Below are positions 46,501-56,680 of a stretch of 64,000 nt of DNA, piece by piece (the stretch's first letter is position 1; the number at the start of each line of letters is the position of its first letter). The notes below the pieces were generated by a model. The model had not been told where the DNA came from. It worked only from the letters and a program-made list of their open reading frames with translations, and did not search any database. This DNA comes from Phalacrocorax aristotelis (Eukaryota; Chordata; Aves; Suliformes; Phalacrocoracidae): positions 1,285,001 through 1,349,000 of the forward strand of contig NC_134282.1 in assembly GCF_949628215.1 (NCBI RefSeq), given 5' to 3'. Position numbers and translations under genes: made by a program.

Positions 46501-48764
46501 TACCAAAACCCCCACTAGAACGCTCCAGCAGATTTAATCATTACGTTTGTTCTACTAACGTTCTAAATTGCACATCATATTAACTCATTAAAAAAATTCT
46601 GTCATGTAATTGTTTACATAATTATTTTGGGTTTTATCTCTGTTGGCATAGCAGGATCCTTCTCATCTCATTTACTGGGAGGCGTGCTGTCCTAGTGAAT
46701 CTGAATTCCTACTGCTCTGAGGGGCAAACCTCTAATTTCATCCCACCATACAAATTCTGCTTTTCTCTTTAGAAAATGTTTGCCACCTCCTATGCAGTGA
46801 CATGGGGCTTAGAGAAGATGAGGCTATTCTCACTGTCTCACAAATGCTATTATCAGTGTTATCGGTGTCCAAAACAGGGTACTTTATAAAAAGACTGACA
46901 CCCCTCCCTCCTTTGCTTCAGAAACTTTAAACAGAAAGTTACTGGTAGCATTTCTTAGCTCGAAAGTGCAGGCATAACCTCTGCCTCCCTCAACAGCAAG
47001 GCTCACAAAATGGAGTCACTGACACACACATTTCACTGCATTTAGCTCACAAGAATAATCTTACAAAACTGTGTTCCAGTTTGGTTTGTTCAGTTTTGCT
47101 TTCTGGGGGTGGGTGTCTGTGCCTTTCTTCCCCCTCCACATTTAACAGTGGAATACCCCCAGTTGGGGCTTGGGTCACTACCGGCCCAATAGCTCTAACC
47201 TGACTTCATTCTCTGTGAAGATGCCATCGCTGGACTTAATCCCCATTTCGTTGATCTGAAAGCCATTAATGCCATTTTTAAGTAAAACTTTTGCTTTTGT
47301 TAGTCACTGTTCAGAGGGCTAAAACACATGCTGGTGCTAATCCAAGCCTGACAATTCTCACTGACTAAGGCGACGTAATTGTCGTACATTTTAAAACAGG
47401 CTTATTATAATAAATTCTGTGTACACAAACCCCTTCGGTCCAAGAATTCAGTATGCCTCCTAATACTCCCATTAGTCTCACATTCCTCTTAAGCAGAAGA
47501 ACAACTAATCCATGGTTTTTACATTTGTCCAAGATCACAAGGTAGAAAATGGAAAGCTAAGAAGAGTGTGTCCAAATTCTGGGCTTCCTAATGGGCGGGG
47601 GAAATCGATTCTATTTAGGAGTATCCTGTTCTAAATGCAAACAATTCTAATGTGGGTTTCTGCGTGGTATTTCAAGTCCAACTAAAATGTATCTGATTGA
47701 CAATATTTATTATCTACAGATTTGGGTAAAAATTTAAGAGGCTTACTTAGCAAGGGGATACAGCTTACCCCACTACATTCTTTCCTCGTAAGAGTATCTC
47801 CTATTTGTCTCTTTCAATAGACAAGCAGTTAAAAAAACGAACTCCTGAAGTCAGATGGTTACAATCCTTTAAACACCAACTGCCTTTACATACTGTACAA
47901 TTACCACATGACTCCCAAGCCAGATGCACAGCTGCACACGGGAAATTCGGGCGGGGGGGAAGGACCCCCGCCCCGTGTAACGCCGCATGTGCGAGAGCAG
48001 ACCGCGTATGCGGTCAGGCACAATAGCTAGAGAGAGTCCCGAGATTAAACGCTCCCAGAGCGCAGCTACGCTGCGTGCTCACAATACTGGCTGGGATCAG
48101 CCCTCCTGGAAAGGAAGACAGAAGGCTCTTGCCATAAAAAGAGCTGGGATTCTTAAACATCTGAAGCCAGGCTTAGGGGAAAATGACTGACGGGCGGCAG
48201 CTGAGGGTATTTTGCATTGATCCTGCAACATCCTGACATTCCGGGGAGGGTGATGGCGAAGGAAGCCTTCTGATGACATAAATAAACTCGAAATCTCTGA
48301 GGAATTATTTGAAACATTTAAAAATTATTATCATTTCGGCTCAGCTCACCCATCGCACCCAGAGCCCCTTCTGCTTCCATAAACGCCCCCCGCGCCCGCC
48401 CACCCTTGCCAAAACGGGGGCTGAGCACATCCCCGCGCCGCGCACCTGCCCCCCGCGCCCCCCGCCGCGACACCCCGACCTCCGCGCAGCGGAGCCCAGC
48501 CCAGCTGAGCCCAGCCTAGCCCGGCCCGGCCCCACCACCCCCTCCCCGCTCCAACCCCGCCGCAGCCCCCCCCCCCCCTCCGCCGCGCCGCCGCCGCCCC
48601 CCACACCCCGCCGCCCCCCGTCCCACCGCAGGGCCTCCCCCCGCCCGGGGCCGGGCCCCCCGCGCCGCCGCCACCGCCGCCCCGCCGCCCCCGCCTCCTC
48701 CCCGCCCCGCCACCTTGTAGAAGGCCCCGTTGGAGCCGCGCACTTCCACCGTCAGCTCCTCCAT
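13395..48764 (-). CDS. FXR1: FXR1, FMRP-family RNA-binding protein, 17 coding exons, 677 aa full form
   Basis: FXR1 binds mRNA, associates with ribosomes and granules, and is essential in muscle. From 5' to 3' the exons are 48764-48714, 38929-38877, 34778-34685, 33433-33362, 31091-30943, 30481-30388, 29510-29394, 29296-29126, 24454-24376, 22295-22186, 21483-21397, 20690-20483, 18939-18736, 18075-17875, 17112-17032, 14520-14429 and 13565-13395. Every junction is GT-AG and frame-continuous. Domains are tandem Tudor/Agenet (about 1-120), KH0 (about 125-205), KH1 with GTHG at 235-238, KH2 with GKNG at 298-301 and Ile304 (the position mutated in FMRP I304N), a leucine-rich export/coiled-coil segment (about 360-378), an RGG region (about 468-490) and basic clusters (531-539, 572-580). 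The start MEELTVEV has a strong Kozak context (AACATGG). Alternative splicing of exons 12, 15 and 16 gives 621- or 539-residue forms. Confidence 0.98.
13566..14428 (-). other. FXR1: FXR1 intron 16
   Basis: 0.86 kb. Plain intron with no recognised feature. Confidence 0.8.
14429..14520 (-). CDS. FXR1: FXR1 exon 16, 92-nt alternative exon
   Basis: 92 nt (not a multiple of three), acceptor TGAACAG, donor GTAAGA. Encodes [20 protein letters not shown] and then [10 protein letters not shown]. Skipping it shifts the last exon to GKRCD-stop (TGA at 13549-13551), the short C-terminus known from mammals. Confidence 0.96.
15736..15753. repeat. G18 homopolymer in FXR1 intron 15
   Basis: Eighteen consecutive G on +, which is poly(C) in FXR1 pre-mRNA. 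Confidence 0.85.
16540..16760. promoter_or_regulatory. Intronic CpG-rich islet (FXR1 intron 15)
   Basis: Over 20 CpG in about 220 bp, including CCGCGG and GCGCGCCCGCG and an E-box CACGTG at about 16588, inside an otherwise AT-rich intron. It has no coding similarity that I recognise. It could be a small CpG island/enhancer or a fossil insertion. Confidence 0.4.
17032..17112 (-). CDS. FXR1: FXR1 exon 15, 81-nt muscle-type alternative exon
   Basis: 81 nt, in frame (27 codons), acceptor AATTGCAG, donor GTAATT. Encodes [20 protein letters not shown] and then AEDRQP, a nucleolar-type Arg cluster. In mammals the matching 81-nt exon is included mainly in skeletal and heart muscle. A GCATG (RBFOX core) lies 39 nt downstream of the donor (16989-16993 on +). 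Confidence 0.96.
17875..18075 (-). CDS. FXR1: FXR1 exon 14
   Basis: 201 nt, acceptor TTGTATAG, donor GTATGT. Encodes [20 protein letters not shown] onward to the basic cluster [13 protein letters not shown] and ENGL. This block is shared with FXR2 ([14 protein letters not shown]). The 0.66-kb intron 18076-18735 before it and the 0.76-kb intron 17113-17874 after it hold nothing else recognisable. Confidence 0.97.
18736..18939 (-). CDS. FXR1: FXR1 exon 13 (RGG region)
   Basis: 204 nt. Encodes [20 protein letters not shown], then [18 protein letters not shown] and the Arg/Gly region [19 protein letters not shown]. Acidic/phosphorylatable and RNA-binding low-complexity parts adjoin here. The donor GTACTG is weak. 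Confidence 0.96.
18940..20482 (-). other. FXR1: FXR1 intron 12
   Basis: 1.5 kb, including a (TA)n run at 19038-19053 within an AT-rich block (about 19030-19160). Nothing else is seen. Confidence 0.8.
19030..19160. repeat. (TA)n and AT-rich low-complexity block
   Basis: Alternating TA at 19038-19053, then AT-rich sequence with repeated TATAAAATATA-like words. Confidence 0.8.
20483..20690 (-). CDS. FXR1: FXR1 exon 12, long form with internal 87-nt alternative segment
   Basis: 208 nt, acceptor TACGTAG, donor GTGAGT. It encodes a leucine-rich export/coiled-coil helix ([20 protein letters not shown]), then a 29-residue segment beginning [20 protein letters not shown], then [20 protein letters not shown]. 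The 29 residues (20546-20632) begin with GT and end with AG and are a multiple of three, so they could be spliced out. The 621-residue human isoform lacks them, while FXR2 has a related GFRP...GYSTDES stretch. Confidence 0.95.
21397..21483 (-). CDS. FXR1: FXR1 exon 11
   Basis: 87 nt, donor GTAAGT. Encodes [20 protein letters not shown] and then LEYHIAYLK, completing KH2. Confidence 0.97.
22186..22295 (-). CDS. FXR1: FXR1 exon 10 (KH2)
   Basis: 110 nt, donor GTAAGT. Encodes the KH2 core: [18 protein letters not shown] and so on to NKLPRED. GKNG is 298-301 and Ile304 is intact. The 0.7-kb intron 21484-22185 on its 3' side contains only an A13 run (22077-22089) and a short U6-like match that I reject. 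Confidence 0.98.
22296..24375 (-). other. FXR1: FXR1 intron 9
   Basis: 2.1 kb between the KH1-end and KH2 exons. I see nothing beyond ordinary AT-rich intron sequence. Confidence 0.8.
24376..24454 (-). CDS. FXR1: FXR1 exon 9
   Basis: 79 nt, acceptor TTTCCAG, donor GTATGT. Encodes [20 protein letters not shown] and then VPRNLV: the end of KH1 and the start of KH2. Confidence 0.97.
24455..29125 (-). other. FXR1: FXR1 intron 8
   Basis: 4.7 kb of non-coding DNA. It has an A-rich tract at about 28201-28232 and no recognised repeat family or embedded RNA. Confidence 0.8.
29126..29296 (-). CDS. FXR1: FXR1 exon 8 (KH1)
   Basis: 171 nt (57 codons), donor GTAAGG. Encodes most of KH1, with the nucleic-acid loop GTHG at residues 235-238, flanked by [11 protein letters not shown] and [12 protein letters not shown]. 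Confidence 0.98.
29394..29510 (-). CDS. FXR1: FXR1 exon 7
   Basis: 117 nt, acceptor TTTGTAG, donor GTATGC. Encodes [20 protein letters not shown] and then [19 protein letters not shown]: the end of KH0 and the linker. The next intron is only 97 bp. Confidence 0.97.
30388..30481 (-). CDS. FXR1: FXR1 exon 6
   Basis: 94 nt, acceptor CTCCTTAG, donor GTAAGT. Encodes [20 protein letters not shown] and then [11 protein letters not shown] within KH0. The following intron (29511-30387) shows no other feature. Confidence 0.97.
30943..31091 (-). CDS. FXR1: FXR1 exon 5
   Basis: 149 nt, donor GTGAGT. Encodes [20 protein letters not shown] and continues through [19 protein letters not shown] to VDVPEDLRD: the end of Tudor 2 and the start of KH0. 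The short intron on its 3' side (30482-30942) is featureless. Confidence 0.97.
31552..31575. repeat. (AAT)n microsatellite
   Basis: About seven uninterrupted AAT units followed by A6, in FXR1 intron 4. Confidence 0.9.
32223..32247. repeat. T9-G16 homopolymer pair
   Basis: Nine T directly followed by sixteen G on +, in FXR1 intron 4. Confidence 0.85.
33362..33433 (-). CDS. FXR1: FXR1 exon 4
   Basis: 72 nt, donor GTAAAT. Encodes [18 protein letters not shown] and then RMMKGE (Tudor 2, including its CGWWLA core). Confidence 0.97.
34685..34778 (-). CDS. FXR1: FXR1 exon 3
   Basis: 94 nt, acceptor CTTCCAG, donor GTGAGT. Encodes [18 protein letters not shown] and then [13 protein letters not shown], the linker between Tudor domains. 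The 1.25-kb intron before it in gene order's downstream side (33434-34684) holds nothing I recognise. Confidence 0.97.
34779..38876 (-). other. FXR1: FXR1 intron 2
   Basis: 4.1 kb. It contains one short CR1 3'-tail remnant (37395-37452). Nothing else is recognisable. Confidence 0.85.
37395..37452 (+). mobile_element. CR1 LINE 3'-end remnant
   Basis: The sequence GGTTGGACTTGGTGATCTTA, then AAGGTCTTCTCCAACC and AATGATTCTGTGA, is the classic end of avian CR1. Only about 55 bp is left. It lies antisense to FXR1 in intron 2. Confidence 0.85.
38877..38929 (-). CDS. FXR1: FXR1 exon 2
   Basis: 53 nt, between acceptor GTTTTAG and donor GTAAGT. Encodes [17 protein letters not shown] and two bases of the next Asn codon (Tudor 1). 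The length equals the mammalian exon. Confidence 0.97.
42850..43165. promoter_or_regulatory. Intronic CpG-rich islet (FXR1 intron 1)
   Basis: A GC-rich block with about 17 CpG, bounded by AT-rich intron on both sides. No coding or repeat family is recognised. A role as an internal regulatory element is only a possibility. Confidence 0.35.
45375..45620 (+). mobile_element. CR1 LINE fragment in FXR1 intron 1
   Basis: The + strand shows the CR1 pattern: TTTACTGTGAGGGTGACAGA, then GGGCTGCCCAGGGAGGTTGT, GATATTCAAAGGCCACCTGG and the end ATTCTGTGA. One frame still reads the reverse-transcriptase C-terminus ([11 protein letters not shown]...IFKGH). It is 5'-truncated, and the 5' limit is uncertain by about 30 bp. 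It is antisense to FXR1. Confidence 0.9.
48566..48710 (-). repeat. C13 run and imperfect CCG/CGG trinucleotide tract beside FXR1 exon 1
   Basis: C13 at 48566-48578 is followed by imperfect CCG repeats (GCCGCCGCC at several places) up to the exon 1 donor. On the FXR1 strand it reads as G-rich, CGG-like sequence at the very start of intron 1. Confidence 0.8.
48714..48764 (-). CDS. FXR1: FXR1 exon 1 coding part
   Basis: Encodes [17 protein letters not shown], 17 codons, followed by donor GTGGCG. This is the start of Tudor domain 1. Residues 2-3 (EE) match FMRP, whereas the human FXR1 I recall begins MADV. Confidence 0.96.
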
Positions 48765-49480
48765 GTTGGGCGCGCAAGGGACGCCGGGACGTGCTTCTAG
48801 AAACTGTCACCACGGGGGGGAGCGCTGGCGGGCTCCCCGCCCCCCGCGGGGGGCGCCGGCCCCGCCCCGCCCCTCCTCCCTCCCCCCCGATGGGCCTGCC
48901 CACGCCGCGGGGCGGGGGGCGCGGGGGCGGCGGAGCAGGGCGATCCCCGCGGGAAGGGCGGCCGGCCGCCGCCTTCCCCCCCCGCCGCGGCCCGCGGGAG
49001 TGGGAGCGGCCGGCGCGGAGTCTGAGGGGGGCCCTGCGCGCCTTCCCGCCCTCAGGCGCCGGCCCGGCCCGCGCGGCGCGGCCGCCGCCAGCGCTGCAGG
49101 GAAATGCGGTGGTGTTTTGTGTGTTTGTTTTTTTTTTTAAACTGAATAATGACTCAAAAGGCCGGGCCCGAGGGGACACCTTCGCTCCCGAGGCGCCTCG
49201 GGCGGCCTGGCTCGGCGCCCCGCGCAGCCAAGATGGCACCGCCCGGCTCCCTTTGTCCCCGCCGCGCTCCGGGCCGGCCTCGCCCCCGCCCGCCCCTCCT
49301 CAGGGCCCGGCCCCCGGCGGGAGCGGGGGGCGGCCCGCGCAGTCCGCGCCCGCCCTCCAGGTGCTGCCGCGGGGAGCGCCCAGCCCGGCGTGGCGGTGCG
49401 GCAGGGTGCCCCTCGCACCGCCGCCACAGCCGAGTTCCGTGAGCTCAGCGCTCGCAGCAGCTTAGTCATGCAGAGCTTGA

Positions 49481-52400
49481 TGAAAGTCCCGTGTCTCTGC
49501 CAAACGCATATATTTTTTTGCAATAGCTTTAAATGTCAATAAGAGTGCTTTCAAATGTCCTTCCTGCTGTTAGATGCCAGCCCCAAATTAAGAAGCGTAC
49601 ACGATGGTATTTCACCCATCATGCTTTCATTCTTAGTTTCTCCATGTTAATCTCCTAGCGTAGCTTTTTTTTTTTTTTTCCAGTTTTAACCATGTCTGTC
49701 AGAGGGATGAGGATTTCAGGTAGGCAGGCCTGGAAGTTTTGAGAAGGCTGGCTGCTGCGGGGGAGGCTCAGGTGGGACGGCGGCTCAGCCCCCAGCTCCG
49801 CGGCGTGCTGCTGGCTCACCCCGCGCCTGCCCGGTGCCCGCTACAACACCCTGTGCTAGCGTCCAGCAAGTCGGGAGGGGATGCGGGTGGGCTGGGAGGG
49901 TTCACTGGGCAAGGGCTGGGGACCAAGGCATGGCTGAAGCCATCAGCTCTGTGGACTGTAGGGCCCTGAGTCACCGCGGCAAAGCATGAGGGGAAATGAG
50001 ACACAAATTAATTGGGAAAAAACCCCGCTACGCTCTGCTCGATCCAGAGAACACCGTGGTTTTTTCCAGTCAATAACTCATATCTTTAGCTATGAGGTAG
50101 TGTTTAGAAGAAATGCAATTACATGATCTACTCTTTTCCCATGCTGTGTGCATGAATATTCTCATTCTTGCATAATAATATGTATTCCACAGGAATGTTG
50201 GAGGGTACCTTTTATCACAAATATTGTTTACATCTTCAGAAGTGACCCACAATTTACTCTCAGGGGTGCCTAGGCCACGCATAGGTAAGAGCCCTTCTTG
50301 CGAAATGGTAGGTGCCCCCTCTCCTATTGGCAGAGCGCACCCCGGACTTTCCAGGATAAAGTATGAAACCTGATAATATGAAGGAAGCAGTTGTGCTACA
50401 AAAGTTCTACACCAAAAAATTCTATTGCCCCAAGATTGTATAGACTGAGCCTGAATGAATATTCAGCTTCCAAGACACAGGCTCTCCATGTCAACTGCTA
50501 AACAGAGGCATTCAGGGTTTTCTTTAAAAAAAAAGCAAACCCAAACTGTGCATGAGCTGCCGTCCTCCAGAGTAAAAAAAATTACCTCAGAACAGCGTGA
50601 GGTATCTGGGCGTCCACCTTTGCAGGACAGTTCTGGTCAATAATGATAATGAGAACTGGCTTGAGCCAATGCAATCTGCATCCAAATTTCCCTGATATAA
50701 AATTTGTTTTTCTGGAAGTGTGCGCAGGATAGCAGTTAAAGTGACAGGGTCATTTATAGATTAATATTGAGGCAGATTGCTATACCTAGGTGAAAACTGC
50801 GGTGGAAGAGGATTATTATGAGGTTGTGGGCCATAATGGTTTGCAGCACGCAGCCAGACAGGGGAGGAAGGGTCTGTTCTAAGTTTAGTTTTCACTTAAC
50901 GTAAATTAGAAGTAACTACTAGATTAAATTACTTTGAGTAATTACTGAAACAGGGAAAGGTAGGTTCTTTTGCTCTGCTTCAGGAACTCAGGAGTCTTCT
51001 TCTGACAGCAGCTACTCACAACTTTTTTCACAAGACCACGTGAGGTCATTATTATTTTTGTTTTAATTTTGCAACACCCACAGTGAAACTGCCACTTGCA
51101 TTTCATAGAGCAGTTCTGGTCAGGGAGATGCTATGAGAAAGTCTAGTTGAACCGCGCTCTGTCCTCTGTTGAAACTGTTCGGCGATGCTGGAGGGAGAGC
51201 AAGCTTCATCGTGGCAAAGGGAGAGTAAGCAAGAAATAACAGGGTTCTGTATCCCTGGGGCCCTGGGTGGGAAAGAGCAGAAAAAGGGTTTGCTTATTTA
51301 AGTGAGCAAAATAAAGGGTTTAAACGCCAAACAAACACCATATAAAGGATTAAACACCAAAAGATTAGGATTGCTGTCTTCAAATGCATCAAGGCACACG
51401 GAGGAGATAACGATCAATGAGAGAGTATGGCTATAAGAGACAGAAAACAAAACTAGCAAAAAGATTCCCCAACAGATACAGACTGACCATTACATTTATT
51501 TAATATTAAATACTAAATTTATTAATAATCTGGTCTGGAAGTTAGAGTTTAAAATGGGAGGTTGAGGAAGTTTCTGGAATAGCCTTTCAAAATGTAATAA
51601 TGAGAGTTAATAAAGCCTGCCTCCTTTTAGGATGGAAAAAGCATTTATGATATAAGCAATATAAACCATATTTTCAAGATAGGAGACTTGGGAAGTATTG
51701 ACTCCAGCAAATAAACAACCAGCCCCCATCCCCATCCTTCTAAATGCTGCCCTCTAAAATTCAGGAAGTACGTGGACAAACTGGGCTCAGGAAAAAGCCA
51801 CAAAACCAGGGACTGTGAAAATGTAACTCAGTGAAACAGTATCACAGCGGAGGTTTAATATTTTGAAATGATTTTTTGGCCACAAAAATTTGGCAAGTAC
51901 CCAGGGTAGGAGAAAAAATTATAAGGGCCCCTTTAGATTCCTATCACTAGCAAATTTTAAATCAAGATTGGTTTATACAAAATTGAATTTATGGCCATCT
52001 TATCTCTGCAACTGAAGGCCAGAATGGAGTTGTCATCTTGGGACCTTCTGACATCAGGCTCTGTTAGATGTTCATCTTCCAAATTTCAGCCATTTTCAGC
52101 AACTTGGGCACAACTGTGAGACAACTGTGAAATCAACAGCAGAACTCCTCAGAACAGCGCTCTTTTTAACTGAGGCTATATTTAGTTAGGAAAAGATGCA
52201 CAAGTTGACAGCCATCTTAAACCACTAACAAGCTGAAAACTACTAGTAGTTTATTTTTGAAAAATTTTTGTAGCTTTAACTGATCAGTTACTTCTATGCC
52301 AATTAACTTTAAGCATCTTTGCTGATAGCAAAACTAGGAGTATTGCTGTGTTTTACTGAACATATTCCCTACCCTTCAGTAAAATAAAACCCCAAAAGCA

Positions 52401-55400
52401 TACTTGCTTAGCACGCTTTGTAAAAATAATTAGGTAAAAATCAAGGTCAACTAAATTCAGGCTTGTGCCTTTACTTACAAACACAGGGTGTAATAACCTG
52501 GGTCTCACATTTCATTCAGTGAAGGAAAATCCTGACACTTAGCAACTTGTGCCATTAAAAAAGAGTAAAATAATGATAAAATATTAATCTAGCTTTGCCT
52601 TTAAGTGGCTAAAACCCTCTTTGGTTCAGTTGCTCATTCTGAAATTTTGGTAGAAGGATATGTATGAGATGTGCATCCAGAGACTTGCAACCTTAGCAGA
52701 AGCTTAGGCAACTGGCAGCACTTAGACCCTCTGTAAATTGCTGCGCATCCCTTGTCCTCAGTGGAGACAAGGAACACAGGTGAATATTTGAAGGATATTA
52801 TGAGATAAGATCATATTGGCCTCATGTCTTACCAAATGACAAAACTGCAACTCAGAAAAAGGCTTGGAGAAGTTCTTTTGCAGAATTACAGGCTTCCAAG
52901 TGTGGGGGGTTTACTCACGTATGTGCGTTTCTGTTATTCCACATACTGTACTTCGGTAGCAGAAGGAGGTTTGTGAGACACACAAAATCAGCACCAATAG
53001 ACTTGTACAAGAAGAGCGGGGGAATCTACTATTCTGTGGCACAAAACCGGTATTAAGGTCTCGGTACAGGTCGCTCTGTTGGGCCGTCACTGCGTAAAGG
53101 GCCAGATTCTTGGAAGAACAGAAAGAAAACTAAAGAAAAATCTCATGGTTTGTTTTATTTTGTTCTTCACTGTGATTTTTGCACTCCTTGAATATTGAGC
53201 TGAAGAAGAACCTCTACCAATTTTCAGCAGCCTTTTACAAATGCATTCCTGACCTTTACAAATGAATGAATATTTGTCTGGAGGCTAGCTGAACTGAGCG
53301 TGCCATACCCAGATACATCTGCGAGTACTGTAAGCAGACACCGCTTCTGAAAATAGGATCCACAAAAGGTGTTGCTAAGTGAGTGTATGTAAAAACATTT
53401 TTGTGCGGTGCCGTTTAAAACCCCCTGTCTGGTATGGAAATCAGAGAAAGAAGAAGTCCTAAGTGTTCCTATAATTGGCGAGAAACATTTGTAGTTACTT
53501 ACACCTCTCCTGAAAGGGAAAAATCTTTAGAGCTAGTTTATTTTGTGTGCATTACAGCTGGCAGCACTCACGTTTATCTATCTTTGTCTAGACACAATGA
53601 ACTTCAGCGTTTCACAGTTACAGGGTCAACACCCCCCACCATGTCTGGTAGGATAAAAAGTGTTAATAATCCACAGAATGCAGTAGGTGTTTACTATTAT
53701 TCTACTTCCTGTTACTGCAGTCTAAAGAAGAAAAAGTCACTGAGCTAATTAAATAATGTAAGGAAGACATCAGGAACTAGTATTAAAAGAAAATTGGTTT
53801 TGACTACAGTTGCGTTTATGCTGAAGTAATGATGAGTAATATGATTCAGATTTCATTTGCTCTAAGCCCACAAGATAACGTGCACACTCAGCAAAAGAAA
53901 GCTATACATCCGGGCAACAGACTACTATGTGAAAGTAACTTCACACCGAATGACAACATACGAAGCTTGTTTTCTCACACTGGATGAACTTCTGGCTTAC
54001 CATCACTTGTCTGGCCTTCCTGTTTTTGTCAGTAGCAGCACAGGAAAGTAAGCACAATACAGCTAGAAGTCTGATGTCATTCTAAAAGCAAGGAGAAGCA
54101 CTAGACAATGCCTGCTCTAAGCGCGGTGTTAATTCTGGCGCTGTGCAAAGAAGCCGCAAAATCATATCACCAAAATTTAACCAAACTTAAGCAAGAACAC
54201 CGCTGTTTAACAGACTTCGTGCAATGGCCTGAAGCTCATCCATCCACAATACAGCTTGTCATGGGGTTGGCTTGGCTTGGCAACCTTCCTCATCACTTTA
54301 CATCTGCCTCTTTTGAATGCTACTATGGATGCAGCTGATCAAAAATAACCTGGCTTGTGCCTGACTTTGTTCCAAGCCAAAAAGCGAAACACACCGAGCA
54401 CCAGAGAGGGACCTCTGTGGTAGTGGGGGGTCATGGTGAAGTAATGACGTGGAAAGGCTGGTCAAAGTATTAGCTTTAGGCATCAAAGCCTAGAAGTTCT
54501 CATCTCCAAGGGCTAAGAGTTATCTCCTTCCTGTCACTGTTGTTACCCACATAACCCCAAATGAGTATTTTCTGTCTTCTGAGTACCTTACATGGAAACC
54601 AGGAAAGGAAAGTATTATATTTTTCTCTATTGCTGATCCAATCCTGGGCCTTGTTCAATCCTCAGACAAGTCTAGACTACCTTTTGGTTTGACTTGACAC
54701 CTGGGTTAACTTTTAGTGTCAGTGGAGTGTAAAGAGATACCTGCATTTCTAGTGTTGGGCTGGACCAGAGCAGGGTTTCGGGTAATGTAGATTTATGTGA
54801 TACGACTTACTAGCTACTTGCAAACATCAAAATGTGCATGTTTAATACCCGGTTCTGAGCATTAGTATTTAATTTCTTAAAGCCAGGGCCTATTCTAAAA
54901 AAAAAAAGGCAATGTCATCCTGAGCCAGATCTGCAAGAGACAGCGGACATGCTGCTGTCAGAAACACATGATCTGAGGTATAGGGATTTAGTGCCACGGG
55001 ACATCAAAAACTGAAACAGTAGCACTTAAACAGAGGTGTATCTGAAGTAGCAGAGGGACACACATCAGTCCGAATGAGGAAATGCAGTATGGAAGAGCAG
55101 GGAGGGAGCTCACAGGTAGGGAGGAGTCAGCAACACATCCGTGTGAAACTAAGCAAACAAACTGGAAAGTCTGTAGGATTACCTGATGGAAGCTAAAGCA
55201 CAGAGCAGTCCCTTTCAAGAGGAGATCGGCTGTCGGCTCAGGGTACTTTCCCCGTGAGAGTCCCAAAACCAGGTTTCTGTCTTTTCATGCTTTACTTTTT
55301 GAAGGCCCCAAAACAGCAAAGTACTTCGGTAGGTACTTGATTTAGTATCTGAACAGAAGAGATGTCAGACTGACTTTAAATAGTTGGCTTAATCTGTGCT

Positions 55401-56680
55401 CTTCCAGGAAGGAAAAAGATGAGCAGAAAGTTTTCTGTTAATTGGTTGGCAGAACAATAATGTAAAACATTCTGAATGTAGGTATTTCCAGATTCCTCTG
55501 AAAAGTCCCACCTGTAGAACAACAGAGATATATATATAGAAATGCACATGTATATATTTATATATTTGTTGTACGTTTTGTTACTATATGTATGTGTATA
55601 TATAAATATATAAAGAAATGGCAGATAAATACCGAGTCGCAGTGCCCTAGGAGCAAAGATAAGCATTCCACAGGCGAAGTACTAAGAATGTTGACATGGC
55701 AATGTCAGGATCTCACCATTAATCGTTCTCCCAAAGTGGATTGTATTCAACTGCCTCAAAAAAAATCCAGGAAACCTTTCCTATTGCTTTAGTCATAGGC
55801 ACTGGCTTTAAGAAATTCAATACCAATACTCAGAATCAGGGGTTAAACATGTGCATTTTGATGTCTGCAAGACATAGCTAGTAATCGATACCACATAAAT
55901 ACGCATTACCTGAAACCTGCTCTACTGTTAGGCGCAACGAGGCAGTACGGTACAGAAAGTATTTCAGGGAAATGAGTTAAAGAAGTTAAAATATGTTTTC
56001 TGTGGCTTTTGTGGTCAGTCTCTTAACTGAGACAACCTTCCTCTGGTTTGTGTGTTCCACTTGTATCACAAATGCCATTGAAGAGGGTGGGATAAAATCT
56101 GGACTCTTGCTTTTTTCTTTCTTCCATCTTTCTAAAAATAACATTCCATTAATAGCATAGTATTTTCCCAGACTGCGTATCTGTTGAGCTGCAGAAGGGA
56201 ACTCATGAAGCTACTTTGGTGATAAAGCAGACAGTTCTGATAAATACACCAAAACCGACCATCCTTTCGATCTAATCGATAACATTATTGCACGAGTGCT
56301 CAGATCGTCATGTCTTTGGCACACTCCCACTTCTTTTTTTTTCAGTTGTTTGTTACCCTGATACCAAATGCTCTAGGCTGTCTGGACACTGCAGTTCCTG
56401 ATTTCACCTGTGATTTATTGCAACAAGACTCATCATCAGAGCCCTAAAAACTGAGGGTGCTTTAACCTGCTCTTCCCACAACTGCGTGTGCCCGCTTGTT
56501 CTGGCCTGGCTCGGTGGAGTTACACCTCCAGCCCCGGACCCTTCCTGCTGGGCTGAATTGGTGCCTCAGAAGGAGCTCCTCTGCTCAACGTTTAAAATGC
56601 TGCTTTAGGCAGGGGGGAAGAAGTGGCCAATTGTCAGAAACCAAACACATTAAAGAGTCATCAGAAGGAGGGGCTGAGGA
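49481..56680. other. Intergenic region upstream of FXR1, part 1
   Basis: After the CpG island the sequence is mostly AT-rich and non-coding. It includes a T14 run (about 49667-49680), a GC-richer patch at about 49740-49980, and a TA-rich block (about 55519-55612). Short open frames (up to 104 codons) resemble no family. In mammals CCDC39 lies further out on this side, but I see no CCDC39-like exon. Confidence 0.6.

Larger units (their letters stand above)
38930..48713 (-). other. FXR1: FXR1 intron 1
   Basis: 9.8 kb. Contents: the G-rich (sense strand) start, a CR1 fragment (45375-45620), a CpG-rich islet (about 42850-43165), and otherwise AT-rich non-coding DNA. I find no alternative coding exon with FXR1-like sequence. 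Confidence 0.85.
48341..49480 (-). promoter_or_regulatory. FXR1: CpG-island promoter of FXR1
   Basis: Extremely GC- and CpG-rich DNA surrounds exon 1, falling sharply to AT-rich sequence at about 49490. There is no TATA box. Numerous GC boxes (GGGGCGG) are present. The intron-1 side (48420-48710) is strongly C-rich on +, hence G-rich on the FXR1 sense strand. The transcription start probably lies between 48790 and 49440, but I cannot fix it. Confidence 0.8.

Noticed and set aside
48309-49523. Large open frames in the FXR1 CpG island (up to 297 codons)
   Set aside because: Low-complexity Gly/Ala/Pro/Arg output of GC-rich DNA. The longest minus frame is out of frame with the FXR1 start.
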